From the NCBI GenBank assembly GCA_964023205.1, contig OZ026846.1, positions 32,260,194-32,324,193 of the forward strand: 64,000 nt of DNA, read 5' to 3'. The position numbers were made by a program, and so were the translations under genes. The first letter of the stretch is position 1, and the number at the start of each line of letters is the position of its first letter. This document shows, one piece after another, positions 36,472-57,721 of the stretch. The notes beneath the pieces were generated by a model. That model saw only the letters and a list, made by a program, of their open reading frames with translations, was not told the DNA's origin and ran no database searches. This DNA is from Lutraria lutraria (lineage: Eukaryota; Mollusca; Bivalvia; Venerida; Mactridae).

Positions 36472-37503
36472 CAATAGGGCCAAGATGGCCATTTATCGCT
36501 CACCTGAAAACAAAGGCACAATAATTAATGACCAGGTAATATAGTTTCCATCTCGTAAAACTCATTTTTACGTAGATTTTGAGATGAAGGTATAATACTG
36601 TTAAACAAGCTAAAACGTAGCAAATTTTCTAATCCAAGGGCCCATAACTCTTGAAGTTGTGTTCCGATTCCACCTATACCTAAACCTGTCCAAGACCATA
36701 ATGTCATACACATTCATTATAAATATGATTAGGATCGGTGAATAAATGAAGGCGCTATAGAGTGTAAACAAGCTAAAATATAGAAAATTTTCTAAGTCAA
36801 GGGCCCGTTAACTCTTGAAGTTCTTCTCCGATTTAGCCCATAATCGAACTTGTACAAGGTATTTTGGTTATACACATATACTGAAAATGTTATTAGGATT
36901 GGTGAATAAATGAAGGCGCTAGAGTGTAAACAAACTATATATAAATATAGCAAATTTTGTAATTCAAGGGCCCAGAACCATAATCGAACTTAGCCGAGAC
37001 ATTAAGATAAGATAAGATTTATTTAAAGTCGGTAAGACAATAACAATATAACATAAGCCATCTAAGAGCTTTTGAGCCGACTATATAACTAGAGTAAACA
37101 ACAATAACAAATTATATAACAGCTGTAAAAAACAAATGCATGTTTAAGAATATACAGACAAGCAATGAAGCATATTTAAACATCTATTAACAAAATATTT
37201 TAAAGTAAATAAAATAATAATAAACTTACGAGATATATAATTAAGAAATGCACAATTCTTTTATTATGCACATGATGCATAATATACAATTATTGACATT
37301 AAAAAGAAGACACAGTAAAAAATACATCATACATTATACATATAGCATTCAGTTAAATATACAAAATATTAATAATATTAATTCGTGTAATGCAACCCCT
37401 GTACATTGTGGCCATATACATTGTGAGCAAGTTTAATCACGATTCGTTAAGAGCTGCGGATGCTAGAGTGTAAACAAACTAATTGTGGACGGACGACCGA
37501 AGC
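36472..37503 (-). mobile_element. HINE-type Helitron-like element inside the LINE
   Basis: The minus-strand 3' end reads CAGGTGAGCGATAAATGGCC and then TTGGCCCTATTG before TTA, as in the plus-strand copies ending 45480 and 52266. The 5' end retains TTTTTAGCT but has lost the usual GCTCACC hairpin. It is flanked by TTA on both sides. The core repeats AATGAAGGCGCTAGAGTGTAAACAAAC. It contains a nested insertion at 37004-37402. Confidence 0.8.
37004..37402 (-). mobile_element. Nested retroelement 3' end with 5-bp target duplication
   Basis: About 399 bp absent from the sister element at 51244-52266 sits between two copies of ACATT. On the minus strand it ends in AATAAATCTTATCTTATCTT, a short-repeat tail typical of some non-LTR retroelements. 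It is a 5'-truncated 3' end with no coding sequence left. Confidence 0.75.
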
Positions 37504-37809
37504 TAAAAATAACAGGGGGCCAAGGATTGAACCCTTAGGTACCCCACAAGCAACATTAGCACTAAATGAAAGTACACCAGAGATTAACATTGATAACGAA
37601 ATATTCATGGGTCGAATTAAGTCCTTTTTTCACTCTAAAGACTTTTTTAAGTAACGAATTCCATTTCATACAGTTCGAATATTGTGAATATATATATCTC
37701 TTTTAATCAGATTCTCGATGAGGAATATTTATGTGCAATATCATCGTTGACCTTCTTTATTTTTTGCACTTTTCGCTACTATCAACAATTTCCTTACGAT
37801 TGCTATTAG

Positions 37810-37964
37810 CCAATGAAAATAAGTGATACAGTCTACGTCATAGTACGGTAAAATCATTGCTCACCAGATGGCGGTATATCTAGCCAATGGTATGGGAATC
37901 TCAATTTGAATAGACCAATGAAATTAATGTTTATATGTAACTCTGTAAATGCCGAAAATTTGAA
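37810..37964 (+). promoter_or_regulatory. PLK1 promoter: three CCAAT boxes and two CHR-like elements
   Basis: CCAAT occurs at 37810, 37884 and 37915, all in the same orientation, the last two 31 bp apart. TTTGAA (the CHR core) occurs at 37905 and 37959, the latter 120 bp before the start codon. In vertebrates, PLK1 and other G2/M genes use NF-Y bound to CCAAT boxes spaced about 31-33 bp plus a downstream CHR bound by DREAM/MuvB complexes. The arrangement here matches that layout; its use in this organism is inferred. Confidence 0.6.
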
Positions 37965-38083
37965 CTGATGTCGGATGATGGACGAATGGCTATAACATAT
38001 CTAACGAAGAATAAGTTTGCATTTTAAATTAGTAAGATTTTAAAGAAGAACTATTAAAGTTTAACAGTTTAAATCGTATCAAC

Positions 38084-48654
<10,571 letters not shown>

Positions 48655-51220
48655 AGACTAGTCAAGACAAAAATGAATGACTGGTGCGGTGCATAGTGCT
48701 TCAAACAGAAGCTGAATTACAAGTGATAGTGTGATGATTCAGTGATGTGTCAATAGATCTGTGTTTGTTATATGCATTGTCTCCTTATGATACTGTGAAA
48801 CTTCTTGATACTACAAATCTTAGATCTTGCCTGTATACTGTGTTAAAATGCATTTTTTAAACGAAATGTTGCTTCCAGTATAGCTTGATTGTTTGATTTT
48901 TTGTGTCAGCAAAAATGAATTATTGTTAATCTCTTTTACTAACTACTCTCCACTGTTCACTATTGCATAAGAAGCAGTCCTTAGGTATTGCATACTGACT
49001 AGTATTTCAGTACTTAGTGTATCATTGCCAAAAACTTACTCATTGTAAATTTTCACATCACCAAAATACCATCACCGTGTTCTTAGACATTAGTGTGGGG
49101 GTAATGTAATGTTATTGAAGTATTGTCATACCTATTCCAGTGCAGAATGTATAAAATATTACTATGTATTTTCTCAGGATTTCGATATATTATGTGGTGT
49201 AATCTCATAATCGTTATTCTTAGATTTGAATTATTTAATCTTATCAACTTGAATATTTTAATCTATAAGTCCTTATTGAATGTAAAGGGATGGCCGTATG
49301 TTTTTATGTTTGCTGGGATGCTTTGTGCTATTTTCCTGATTGAACGAGGGACATTATTCAATTCTAGGTCTGGATTTGATAGTTATAGTATTAATCTTTG
49401 ATCTGAAAATGACCGGATATTTCCTCCCATGAGGCTCAGGTTATATTTGCTTTCATCTTTATCATTATTCAACTCTGAAGAATGATTATACAGATTATAT
49501 TTGCCTGTCCGAATTTTTAATTAGACTACTATAGCTGAACATGAGTTATATTTTGAATGATAAATGATCCCAGTTATGATAACATAAATAATAAAAAAAG
49601 ATACATGCCTTGTCAGATTACGCATAAATGGTTGTGTGACTTGCGGTGTCCCAAGATTATTTAAGCCATGAGAAAAATATATTGAGTCTTTCATTTTGAA
49701 TATTTTTTCAGCTGAATATTTTATAAAGTTATTAATGTGTACATGTAAGGAATGATAATCGTGTGTATGTGTCTTCTGTTATAATAAGTTTTGTTGTATT
49801 TGGATCATGACTTTAATTAGTTCTATGGAATATTTTTTATAAGTTCTTCTATGGATGATAGCCTGCATGACTTACATTGACATAGATGGCTAGAAAACTG
49901 TGGAGTCATGTCTGACCCCATGCACAAGACAATGTATTGATAGCTTTTTATTTATTTATGCTGTTTTAAAACATGTACTTATCATCTAATGTATTGCTGA
50001 TAATTTTTCTTTTTTTCATCTGATAAATGTGCACACCGTAACTTCATAGGCAATCATGGCTGATTTTGTCCATGTTTTATTCTGATTGTTGAAAGAGTAA
50101 ATGTTCCACAATGGGTATCTATTTATGGAACTTGCACTCATTGTCCCTCATCTATTGCCCACTCATACTATTATCATGACCAGCCTCCATGTTAACAGTT
50201 ATAAAAAATACTATATTGTATATAACTAATGTACTTGATGGTCTTTATTCTGAAAGACTGTCATGACTCCATCCTTTTGCTGTGTTTTATCTTTCTAGTG
50301 TGTTATGTCATTCAAAAATCTTTCAAAAATGATTTTTCCCTCAGCTTTTTTCTGTTTCTCTTCAAATTTCAGTCATATTGTTATTAACTATATTTTCTAC
50401 CAATGTGTGAACTGTCTTCATTTATATTTAGATAGAATTATAGTCCAATTGCATGTACATGTTGATATGTGAGTTATATCACATTTTTTCCTGTACTTTG
50501 TTACAATGATTGCACAAAATGGATCTGAATTGAAAAACGTATTGTTGTTGTATGATTTTCAGTTGTCCATATCCTATATTTGTATAAAATTTACTTGTAT
50601 ATATCTATTTGTACAATGGATTATATGATAAAAGATTGGATGTTGATGAGTAACACTCCTGTAAAACAAGACTTTCAGAGTTTGTGACCAACTATGTGAA
50701 TGTAGACTTACATCAGTCTGGCCATCTTCGCTAGTTTTACTTAATTGTGATTTTTGTGTGTGATACCATCATGGACATATTTTAAGAAAATGGCTGTAGT
50801 CAGTCTTAATTTATATTGATCTTGGCCATCTAAGAACATTAAATACAAGCTTTTGTATGCATTAGTGACGGTGTACACCTATAATATTATCTGCTGCTTG
50901 TCTAGAAATAGAAAAAAAGCCACATTGCAATTTGTGGTACTTTGTTTTAATAATCAAAATGTGCTTGCAATTATAACTAAAATCCAAGTGCTATATCAAT
51001 TCACTTTCACTTCTTTCTTGTGTGATTTTTTTCTATTTTTTTTTCATTGTTATATGGTTCACTTATTGTCAGTCTTGTTATACGAGAAGTGTGATTGGGT
51101 TGGATAGAATCGTGTTTTGTTGATTTATATCATTGAACTTTGTTTATTCATTAATTCATATGATGTGATACTTTTGTCTTGAAATACAAGTTCTTGTAAT
51201 AAAAAGATGAAAACAAATAA
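48655..51220 (+). other. PLK1: Probable PLK1 3' untranslated region
   Basis: No coding feature is seen after the PLK1 stop for 2.5 kb. The sequence is T-rich and free of recognisable repeats, as in a long 3' UTR. An AATAAA signal at 51198-51203 followed by GT/T-rich sequence is the best polyadenylation candidate; shorter forms could use earlier AATAAA-like sites (for example near 49590). The end is inferred. Confidence 0.45.
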
Positions 51221-51243
51221 GTTTTTTGTGTCTTATATTTTTA

Positions 51244-52266
51244 GCTCACCTGATTCATCAGGTGAGCTTTTAGGATCGTTGAATGTCCGGCGTCTGGACA
51301 CAATTAGTTTGTTTACACTCTAGCAACCGCAGCTCTTAATGAATCGTGATTAAACTTGCTCACAATGTATATGGCCACAATGTTTCGGCTAAGTTCGATT
51401 ATGGGCAAAATCGGACAATAACTTCTAGAGTTATGTGCCCTTGAATTACAAAATTTGCTATATTTAGCTTGTTTACACTCTAGCGCCTTCATTTATTCAC
51501 CAATCCTGATAATATTTGCAGTAAATGTGTATAACCAAAAGATTTTGGACAAGTTCGATTATGGGCAAAATCGGATCAGAACTTCAAGAGTTATGTGCCC
51601 TTTGCTTAGACAATATGCTATATTTGAGTTTGTTTACACTCTAGCACATTCATTTATTCACCAATCCTAATCATATTTTCAGTAAATGTGTATAACCAAA
51701 AGATTTTGGACAAGATCGATTATGGGTGGAATCGGACCAGAACTATAAAGAGTTATGGGCCCTTGATTTTGAAAATTTGCTATATTTTAGCTTGTTTACA
51801 CTCTAGCACCTTCATTTATTCACCGATCCTAATCATATTTTCAGTAAATGTGTATAGCTAAAAGATCTTGGACAAGTTCGATTATGGGTAAAATCGGATG
51901 AGAACTTCAAGAGTTATGTGCCCTTGACTTAGAAAATTTGCTATATTTAAGTTTGTTTACACTCTAGCGCATTCATTTATTCACCAATCCTAATCATATT
52001 TACAATGAATGTGTATGACCTGATGGTTTTGGACAAGTTCAGTTATGGGTGGAATCGGACCACAACTTCAAGAGTTATGGGCCCTTGGATTAGAAAATTT
52101 GCTACGTTTTAGCTTACAAGTTTAACAGTATTATACCTTCATTGTTGGTTTTGATCTCAAAATCTACGTAAAAATGAGTTTTACGAGATGGAAACTATAT
52201 TACCTGGTCATTAATTATTGGCCTTTGTTCTCAGGTGAGCGATAAAGGGCCAATGTGGCTCTCTTG
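51244..52266 (+). mobile_element. HINE-type Helitron-like element, intact ends
   Basis: The 5' hairpin GCTCACCTGA...TCAGGTGAGC is preceded by TTA. The 3' part reads CAGGTGAGCGATAAAGGGCC, a short stem-loop and CTCTTG before TTA. Five core repeats of about 161 bp are marked by GTTTACACTCTAGC (51311, 51471, 51632, 51794, 51955). The same family in reverse is at 36472-37503. It lies about 40 bp after the likely PLK1 poly(A) signal. Confidence 0.85.
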
Positions 52267-52269
52267 TTA

Positions 52270-53990
52270 TGTTTAAAGTCACATTAGCTTTTTGCTATAA
52301 AAAAAATATGCAAAAACAAGCAATTGCTGCTATTATACCAAGACAATAATTACCAACAAAATGAGCCTTTTTCTTCTCAAAACACTCATTTCGCTTTTTA
52401 AAACTAAATAAATATTGAGCGTGTGACGTCACTTTAATATTGACGTGTGCATAACATGACTCCAACACATTCTGATGACTAAACAACATGGTTCACTCGG
52501 AAAGTCGTATACGTATTGTCTATCTTACGCATCCATCATCATAATATTAATCATGATACTTAACAAATAAACGCAAAATTAATAAACTTCAAGTAGCACA
52601 TTATCTTTTGTAGAAGTGAAGTACGCATGCACTCGAATATAATTGTAGACTGCGGGAAAACACAGCTTTCTATAAATAGTTTTTTTTCAATGATAGTGAA
52701 AAAAAATACGATAGTGGTTTCGGAAAACAAATTTTCTTGGTACAAAAGTATGCACGGGAGGAAAACACCGAATTCCTCTGTTATAGGACAAACAGAAACT
52801 ATTACAACTGATAAATGTATAAGCTTATGGCACTTCAATAGTTTAGAGAACATTTATTTGTTGTATTTAGGGCAGGCAGTTATCAGTCCCAGAAATGTAT
52901 CAAGATGTTTGTTTCATTAAATATTTAATCTTTGCCAAATTTGTTTCTACAGTTTCAAGTTATTAGCATTCGACAAAACATTTGCCTTTGACCATTTACA
53001 ACTGCAATAACTTATGGCAAAGACAATGCATCTGTTTGGCTTACTCAACAACATTGTAAGAAAGACGTAACAATCTCAGGATTTTAAATTACCTAAAAAT
53101 CAGCCAAAAAAAATTCAAGGGCAGATAACTCAAAGAATTCTTCAACACCCAATTTATTTTCGCTTGAAATTTTTGTTATCGTATGCTAAGTTTTAAAAAA
53201 TCTATGAAAGAGTTCATATTGTCTATAATCGTATGTCTTATGTGAAAAAAAGGAAAACTGTAGCAAATGTCTTTAAGACAACCGAAACATGGAAAAAGGC
53301 AAAGCACGAGTCACATACCTCTTGCACCAATGTGCCTCGAGTTTTAATTAGTGTGCATGTCTTAATATTGTCATTCAATCAGTGTTGATTTATCAGCATG
53401 TATCTAGCCATGCATGGTTACTTGACATAATTTTCAAAGTTACCAATAAGATACTCCAGTATGTCAGCCACCTAAGCACAATAAATACTCGTATATTAAG
53501 TTATGTCGCCGTTTCCGTCTGCGACGCATGTCGAAGTAACAGCATATACTTCGAAACAGACATACACTTGTACTTCATTTATTTACTAGACAATTTTGTA
53601 TTGTTTTCTATTCAAGTTACATGTGGACAGTTAACATTTATCAAACTAAAAAATGTGCATATCTGAATTGAATACAAGCCGCAAATGTTATTTAAATGAC
53701 ATTTACGCACTCAAACATCGGTCAATTTACGAGGACATCGTACAAGCCTATCTTAGTCATAAAAAATCAATATTAACACGTTACGCGAGTCATAAGCCTG
53801 ACTATTGCTTTGCGTTGGTCGCCACTGCATGGTTAAAATGGGCAAAACAATCCCCAACTTGATACCATAGTAGCGGTCTGAACAGAACACCAAATTATGT
53901 TTGTGAATAACATGACGTCTTTATAAATGACACACGTTTTCTTTGCCTGTTTGTAAATGACTGTCATGTGTATTTTCTATATGGTAAAAA
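52270..53990. other. Intergenic; short unassigned open frames
   Basis: Open frames at 52627-52920 (plus, with a mirror on the minus strand), 53382-53666 and 53653-53862 (plus) have no recognised motif. Composition does not set them apart. No repeat was matched. Confidence 0.45.
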
Positions 53991-53999
53991 TGTTCTTTG

Positions 54000-54840
54000 A
54001 AGGAGAGCACTGATCCAGCGTCAAAGTTGAATCAGGAGTCGCTCAGGGAACTATTCTCAGACCTCTAATGTTTTATGTCATAAAAAAGATTTACCAGGTG
54101 CAGTCAAATTAATGTTTATTATGCAGATTAATCCGTAGTGAGGAAGACCACATCCCATTGCAAAAAGACCCTCAAGAACTGAAAAATGGGCTAATCTATG
54201 GCGTATGAAATCTAATTTTTATGAATTGGACAAAACTATCTTACAACAAGTAAAAATCAATCCATACTTGGGACAGAAGACATGACATGGGAAACACACA
54301 AATAATATTTACAACTTCGGAAAGCAAACACCACTTTAGGTTTTCTAAAGAGAAACTTACGGAACTGTGCTCAGACTTTCGTAAATTAGCGTATACATTG
54401 TATTGTATTTCATTAGTTCTTCCAACCCTTGAATAGGGATCGGTAATATGGGATCCCTACTATGTGAAGGACATCAATTCCACAGGAAGAATCCAACGCC
54501 ATGCTGCTCCTTTTATTTATAAATATTACACTTTGAGAGAAGATGGGTTTGTCACAAACATACTCCAAGAACTCCAACTTGAAACTCTACAGAGCCGTCG
54601 ACAACAAGCAAGTATACGATCATTAAATTGTTAAAAATTTAGTTATAAAAACAATCAGTGTTTTAAAATTAAACAACAAGTGCCATGTCGTCATGTAATA
54701 CCAGCATTGGTCCAACGACGTACCTATTCAGATATACTCAACATGATATATATAGCAAACCAACTAATAGTATATACGACCATATCCTGGATCAAAAACA
54801 AAAAAACGAGAGTATGGACAATTTGTCATTGACCTTTCTA
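54000..54840 (+). pseudogene. Non-LTR retrotransposon (LINE) reverse transcriptase C-terminal fragment
   Basis: Across several frames: VESGVAQGTILRPLMFYV (the VPQGTxLGP block, near 54030), KANTTLGFLKRNLRN and FRKLAYTLYC (about 54320-54400), VLPTLEYGSVIWDPYYVKDI with a stop in it (about 54415-54475), IQRHAA and LQELQLETLQSRRQQ (about 54490-54615). This order is that of the thumb and C-terminus of LINE reverse transcriptases. Frameshifts and stops show it is dead. It runs into the 39-bp minisatellite. Confidence 0.75.
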
Positions 54841-54844
54841 GTAT

Positions 54845-55800
54845 TTACCGGTCATTGTAGAACAACACCAGATCGGCTATATACCACCGGTCATTGTAAT
54901 ACAACAACAGGTCGGCAATATACCACCGGTAATTGTAATACAACAACAGGTCGGCTATATACCACCGGTCATTGTAATACAACACCAGATCGGCAATATA
55001 CCACCGGTCATTGTAATACAACAACAGGTCGGCTATATACCACCAGTCATTGTAATACAACAACAGATCGGCTATATACCACCAGTCATTGTAATACAAC
55101 ACCAGATCGGCAATATACCACCGGTCATTGTGAAACAATACCAGTTCGGCAATATACCACCGGTCATTGCAATACAACAACAGGTCGGCAATATACCACC
55201 GGTCATTGTGAAACAATACCAGTTCGACAATATACCACCGGTCATTGCAATACAGCAACAGGTCGGCTATATACCACCGGTCATTGTGAAACAATACCAG
55301 TTCGGCAATATACCACCGGTCATTGCAATACAGCAACAGGTCGGCTATATACCACCGGTCATTGTGGAACAATACCAGTTCGGCAATATACCACCGGTCA
55401 TTGCAATACAACAACAGGTCGGCTATATACCACCGGTCATTGTGAAACAATACCAGTTCGGCAATATACCACCGGTCATTGCAATACAACAACAGGTCGG
55501 CTATATACCACCGGTCATTGTGAAACAATACCAGATCGGCAATATACCACCGGTCATTGCAATACAACAACAGGTCGGCTATATACCACCGGTCATTGTG
55601 AAACAATACCAGGTCGGCAATCAACCATCGGTCATTGCGAAACAATATCAGGTCGGCAATATACCTGCGGTCATTGTGAAACAATACCAGGTCGGCAATA
55701 TACCACCGGTCGTTGTAATACAACAACAGGTCGGTAATATACCACCGGTCATTGCGAAACAATACCAGGTCGGCAATCAACCACTGGTCACTGTGAAGTA
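54845..55800. repeat. 39-bp minisatellite, open in three frames
   Basis: About 24 copies of a 39-bp unit (for example ATATACCACCGGTCATTG, then YRAWACAAYAMCAGRTCGGC). In the middle, two variants alternate (GTGAAACAATACCAGTT and GCAATACAACAACAGGT), making a 78-bp dimer. Because 39 is 13 codons, long open frames run on plus (13-mer TTGHCNTTTGRLY; a second frame with VGNIPPVIAIQQQ) and minus (NDRWYIADLLLYY). I treat these as products of the repeat period, not a gene, although translation cannot be excluded. Confidence 0.9.
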
Positions 55801-55864
55801 GGAAGGGAAAATAAAACTAAACATGTTAACCATCCATGGTCATTAAATTTGTATTAACTTTAGA

Positions 55865-56160
55865 TCAATTAAAAATAAGAAGTCTGCGTTAGATGCCATG
55901 AATGAGTCTGTTTACCCCGACATATTATTGGTAATGATACATGGCTTGTTCCTTCTGTATCATCTTATGAATACTTTGAGCCTAACAAATTCTTGATCTA
56001 TAGAAATGACAGGCCCAAACAAACAAGGTCAAAGTCATGGTGGTGTCTTAATAGCAATAAAAAATATATACCAGTTGGCTCATGATGTAGAACTTCAAAC
56101 TAACTGCAAATGCATCTGGGTTGAAATATCTTTATCTAATTCTACAAAAATACTCCATAT
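55865..56160 (+). pseudogene. LINE endonuclease fragment
   Basis: Fragments GNDTWLVPSVSSYEYF, then after a frameshift GQSHGGVLIAIKNIYQ and CKCIWVEISLSNSTKI match the TWL, GG-V-IA and C-E-W-V strands of APE-type endonuclease domains of non-LTR elements. Order on the chromosome (endonuclease after reverse transcriptase) means this belongs to a different copy than 54000-54840, or a rearranged one. Confidence 0.65.
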
Positions 56161-56169
56161 CAGACACTA

Positions 56170-57060
56170 CTGTCTTTCTCCTGGACGTTCAAGTTTCTAA
56201 AAATAAGTCTCTAAATGTTGAAACAAACATCTATATAAAGGAAACAAACAACCACCAGTACTTGGGTCATCCTAAGCAATGTAAAGATGGCATACCGTAT
56301 ATAGCCAGACTAAGAGATACCGACGCACAATATCGGATGGCGATAAATGTCAACCTTCGCTGGACCAACTACGTGATTAAATTTCTTCATAAACAGAAAC
56401 TTTCCGGAATCCGTGATACACAATGCCTTTACAAAAATTTCACAGACGTCACAAACAGATGCTCTATCACCTACAGTCTCGTAGAAAAAAACGCACCATT
56501 CCATTTACTGTGGAATTCAATACATCTTTACCTAATATTGGTAGTACCATACATCGATACTGGGACCTCCTTAATATAATATACGAAGAACTCCAATTAT
56601 TGCATGACCTTTTTGTTAGTTCAGAGATACAAGTGAGTCTTTTTCCAGCATGAGTTGTATCAGAAAACGATGCACTCACAGTGCCAGAATCAACACCGGT
56701 TCAAAATTTACCAGTTCCGTCAAAAAAGGACATTCGATGTTAGACATATAATACTAATAGTCAATCGAAAAATGTAATTTATTTAGTAACATGTAAAAAA
56801 TGTCAATGCAATATATTGGCTAGACAATGCAATCCGTTTCATGACGTATAAATTAGTAACCATAAATTTGATGTTTCCAATCTTACTGAGGGTGTATTTT
56901 CTACATTTATTGCTAGCCACTTTAATGAAGGCACTCATAATATGTCCGAATTTTCTTTTATGACAGTTGATGTTATAAACAGTAATATTAATCGTTTATG
57001 CAAGGAAACTGTTTGGATACACAAGTTACAAACGCTTCACCCTAACGGTCCTGTTTAGCC
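56170..57060 (+). pseudogene. Penelope-like element remnant with GIY-YIG-type tail
   Basis: Early frames give FLLDVQVSKNKSLNVETNIY, IKETNNHQYLGHP and CKDGIPYIARLR, which follow the LD-x-T, TNxHQYL and IPYxQxxR order of Penelope-like reverse transcriptases. Next comes PFTVEFNTSLPNIGSTIHRYW, a linker-like block. From about 56770, NVIYLVTCKKCQCNI, then FSTFIASHFNEGTHN and WIHKLQTLHPNG match the GIY-YIG endonuclease tail (VIYLITCKKC, HF, WIxKLxTLxPxGLN). Internal stops and frameshifts indicate decay. Confidence 0.7.
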
Positions 57061-57277
57061 TACTGTATGAAATACGTACATGTTTTGTTAGGTACTGTCA
57101 CGTTTTTTCCTATTACTGTATTTTATAATTATATCATAATACTATGTCACAGGACTTTTTCTTTGCTTCCCTGGTCTGTCTGCAATGTGTATTAGTTGGT
57201 ATCAACAGACAGCCTTTGATCTGATAGTCGTGCGGTTCTCACCGCAAGTGTTATTGTAAGAACAATCAACAACAAGT

Positions 57278-57378
57278 CTGCAAAATATATTACAACAATA
57301 TATTTACTAATAAATATAAACAACGATGAACAATCGATGTTCAAGCCATCTATCATTACACAAGTTATCATTGGTGTA
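57278..57378 (+). repeat. 100-bp direct repeat, copy 1
   Basis: The block from CTGCAAAATATATTACAACA to ACACAAGTTATCATTGGTGT recurs at 57544-57644 with few differences, 266 bp apart. Confidence 0.8.
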
Positions 57379-57543
57379 TATAAAAAGAACATCACCATGT
57401 AAAATGGAGACAACGACAATGACGGATTGACGGACGGTTTAAAACATGGTATAAACATACTAATATAAATATTAACTTTACATTTAGACAACCCAAAATG
57501 CAAAAGAAAGTATAAGAAATATATTGATATTCATGATAATTAC

Positions 57544-57644
57544 CTGCAAAATATATTACAACAATATATTTTACCAATAAATATAAACAACGATGAACAG
57601 TCGATGTTCAAGCCATCTATCATTACACAAGTTATGATTGGTGT
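57544..57644 (+). repeat. 100-bp direct repeat, copy 2
   Basis: Second copy of 57278-57378 in the same orientation. The 160 bp between the copies has no recognised content. Confidence 0.8.
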
Positions 57645-57721
57645 CTCGACATCGATTGGTCACTCACCAAGGTTAATTACCATAACAATAGAAAGAGAGT
57701 AACGTGCGCAAGGTGTTAGTA

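Larger units (their letters stand above)
35209..37620 (-). pseudogene. Non-LTR retrotransposon (LINE) 3' half, interrupted
   Basis: On the minus strand the reverse transcriptase block GVPKGSILGPLLFL lies at about 37511-37555, the frame is broken by an inserted element (36472-37503), and resumes as IYVNDIWS and then LLYANDSGILV (catalytic box YAND in place of YADD), ISKWLTDNKLSLHLGKTE and VKYFGTDLDQ (36071-36451). Further left, NLSPRTHIG, GWLPVHLRIDSL, TRLRDSN and WVKDFGKK mark the usual C-terminal region. It ends at about 35209 in (ATCT)n after AATAAAAAT, which is the 3' tail. Stop codons are present and the 5' part is missing, so it is a dead, 5'-truncated copy. It ends close upstream of the PLK1 promoter. 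Confidence 0.85.

Noticed and set aside
36138..36524. Plus-strand 128-codon frame
   Set aside because: Shadow of the minus-strand LINE reverse transcriptase, which has clear family motifs.
52560..52920. Pair of 97-codon frames on opposite strands
   Set aside because: No motif, no splice context, mirror openness; chance is likely.
54685..55737. A 350-codon open frame as a real repeat-protein gene
   Set aside because: Openness follows from a 39-bp period; two other frames are equally open, and the non-repeat start overlaps LINE debris.
54845..55800. CRISPR-like array
   Set aside because: Units are directly adjacent with no unique spacers, and the genome is eukaryotic.
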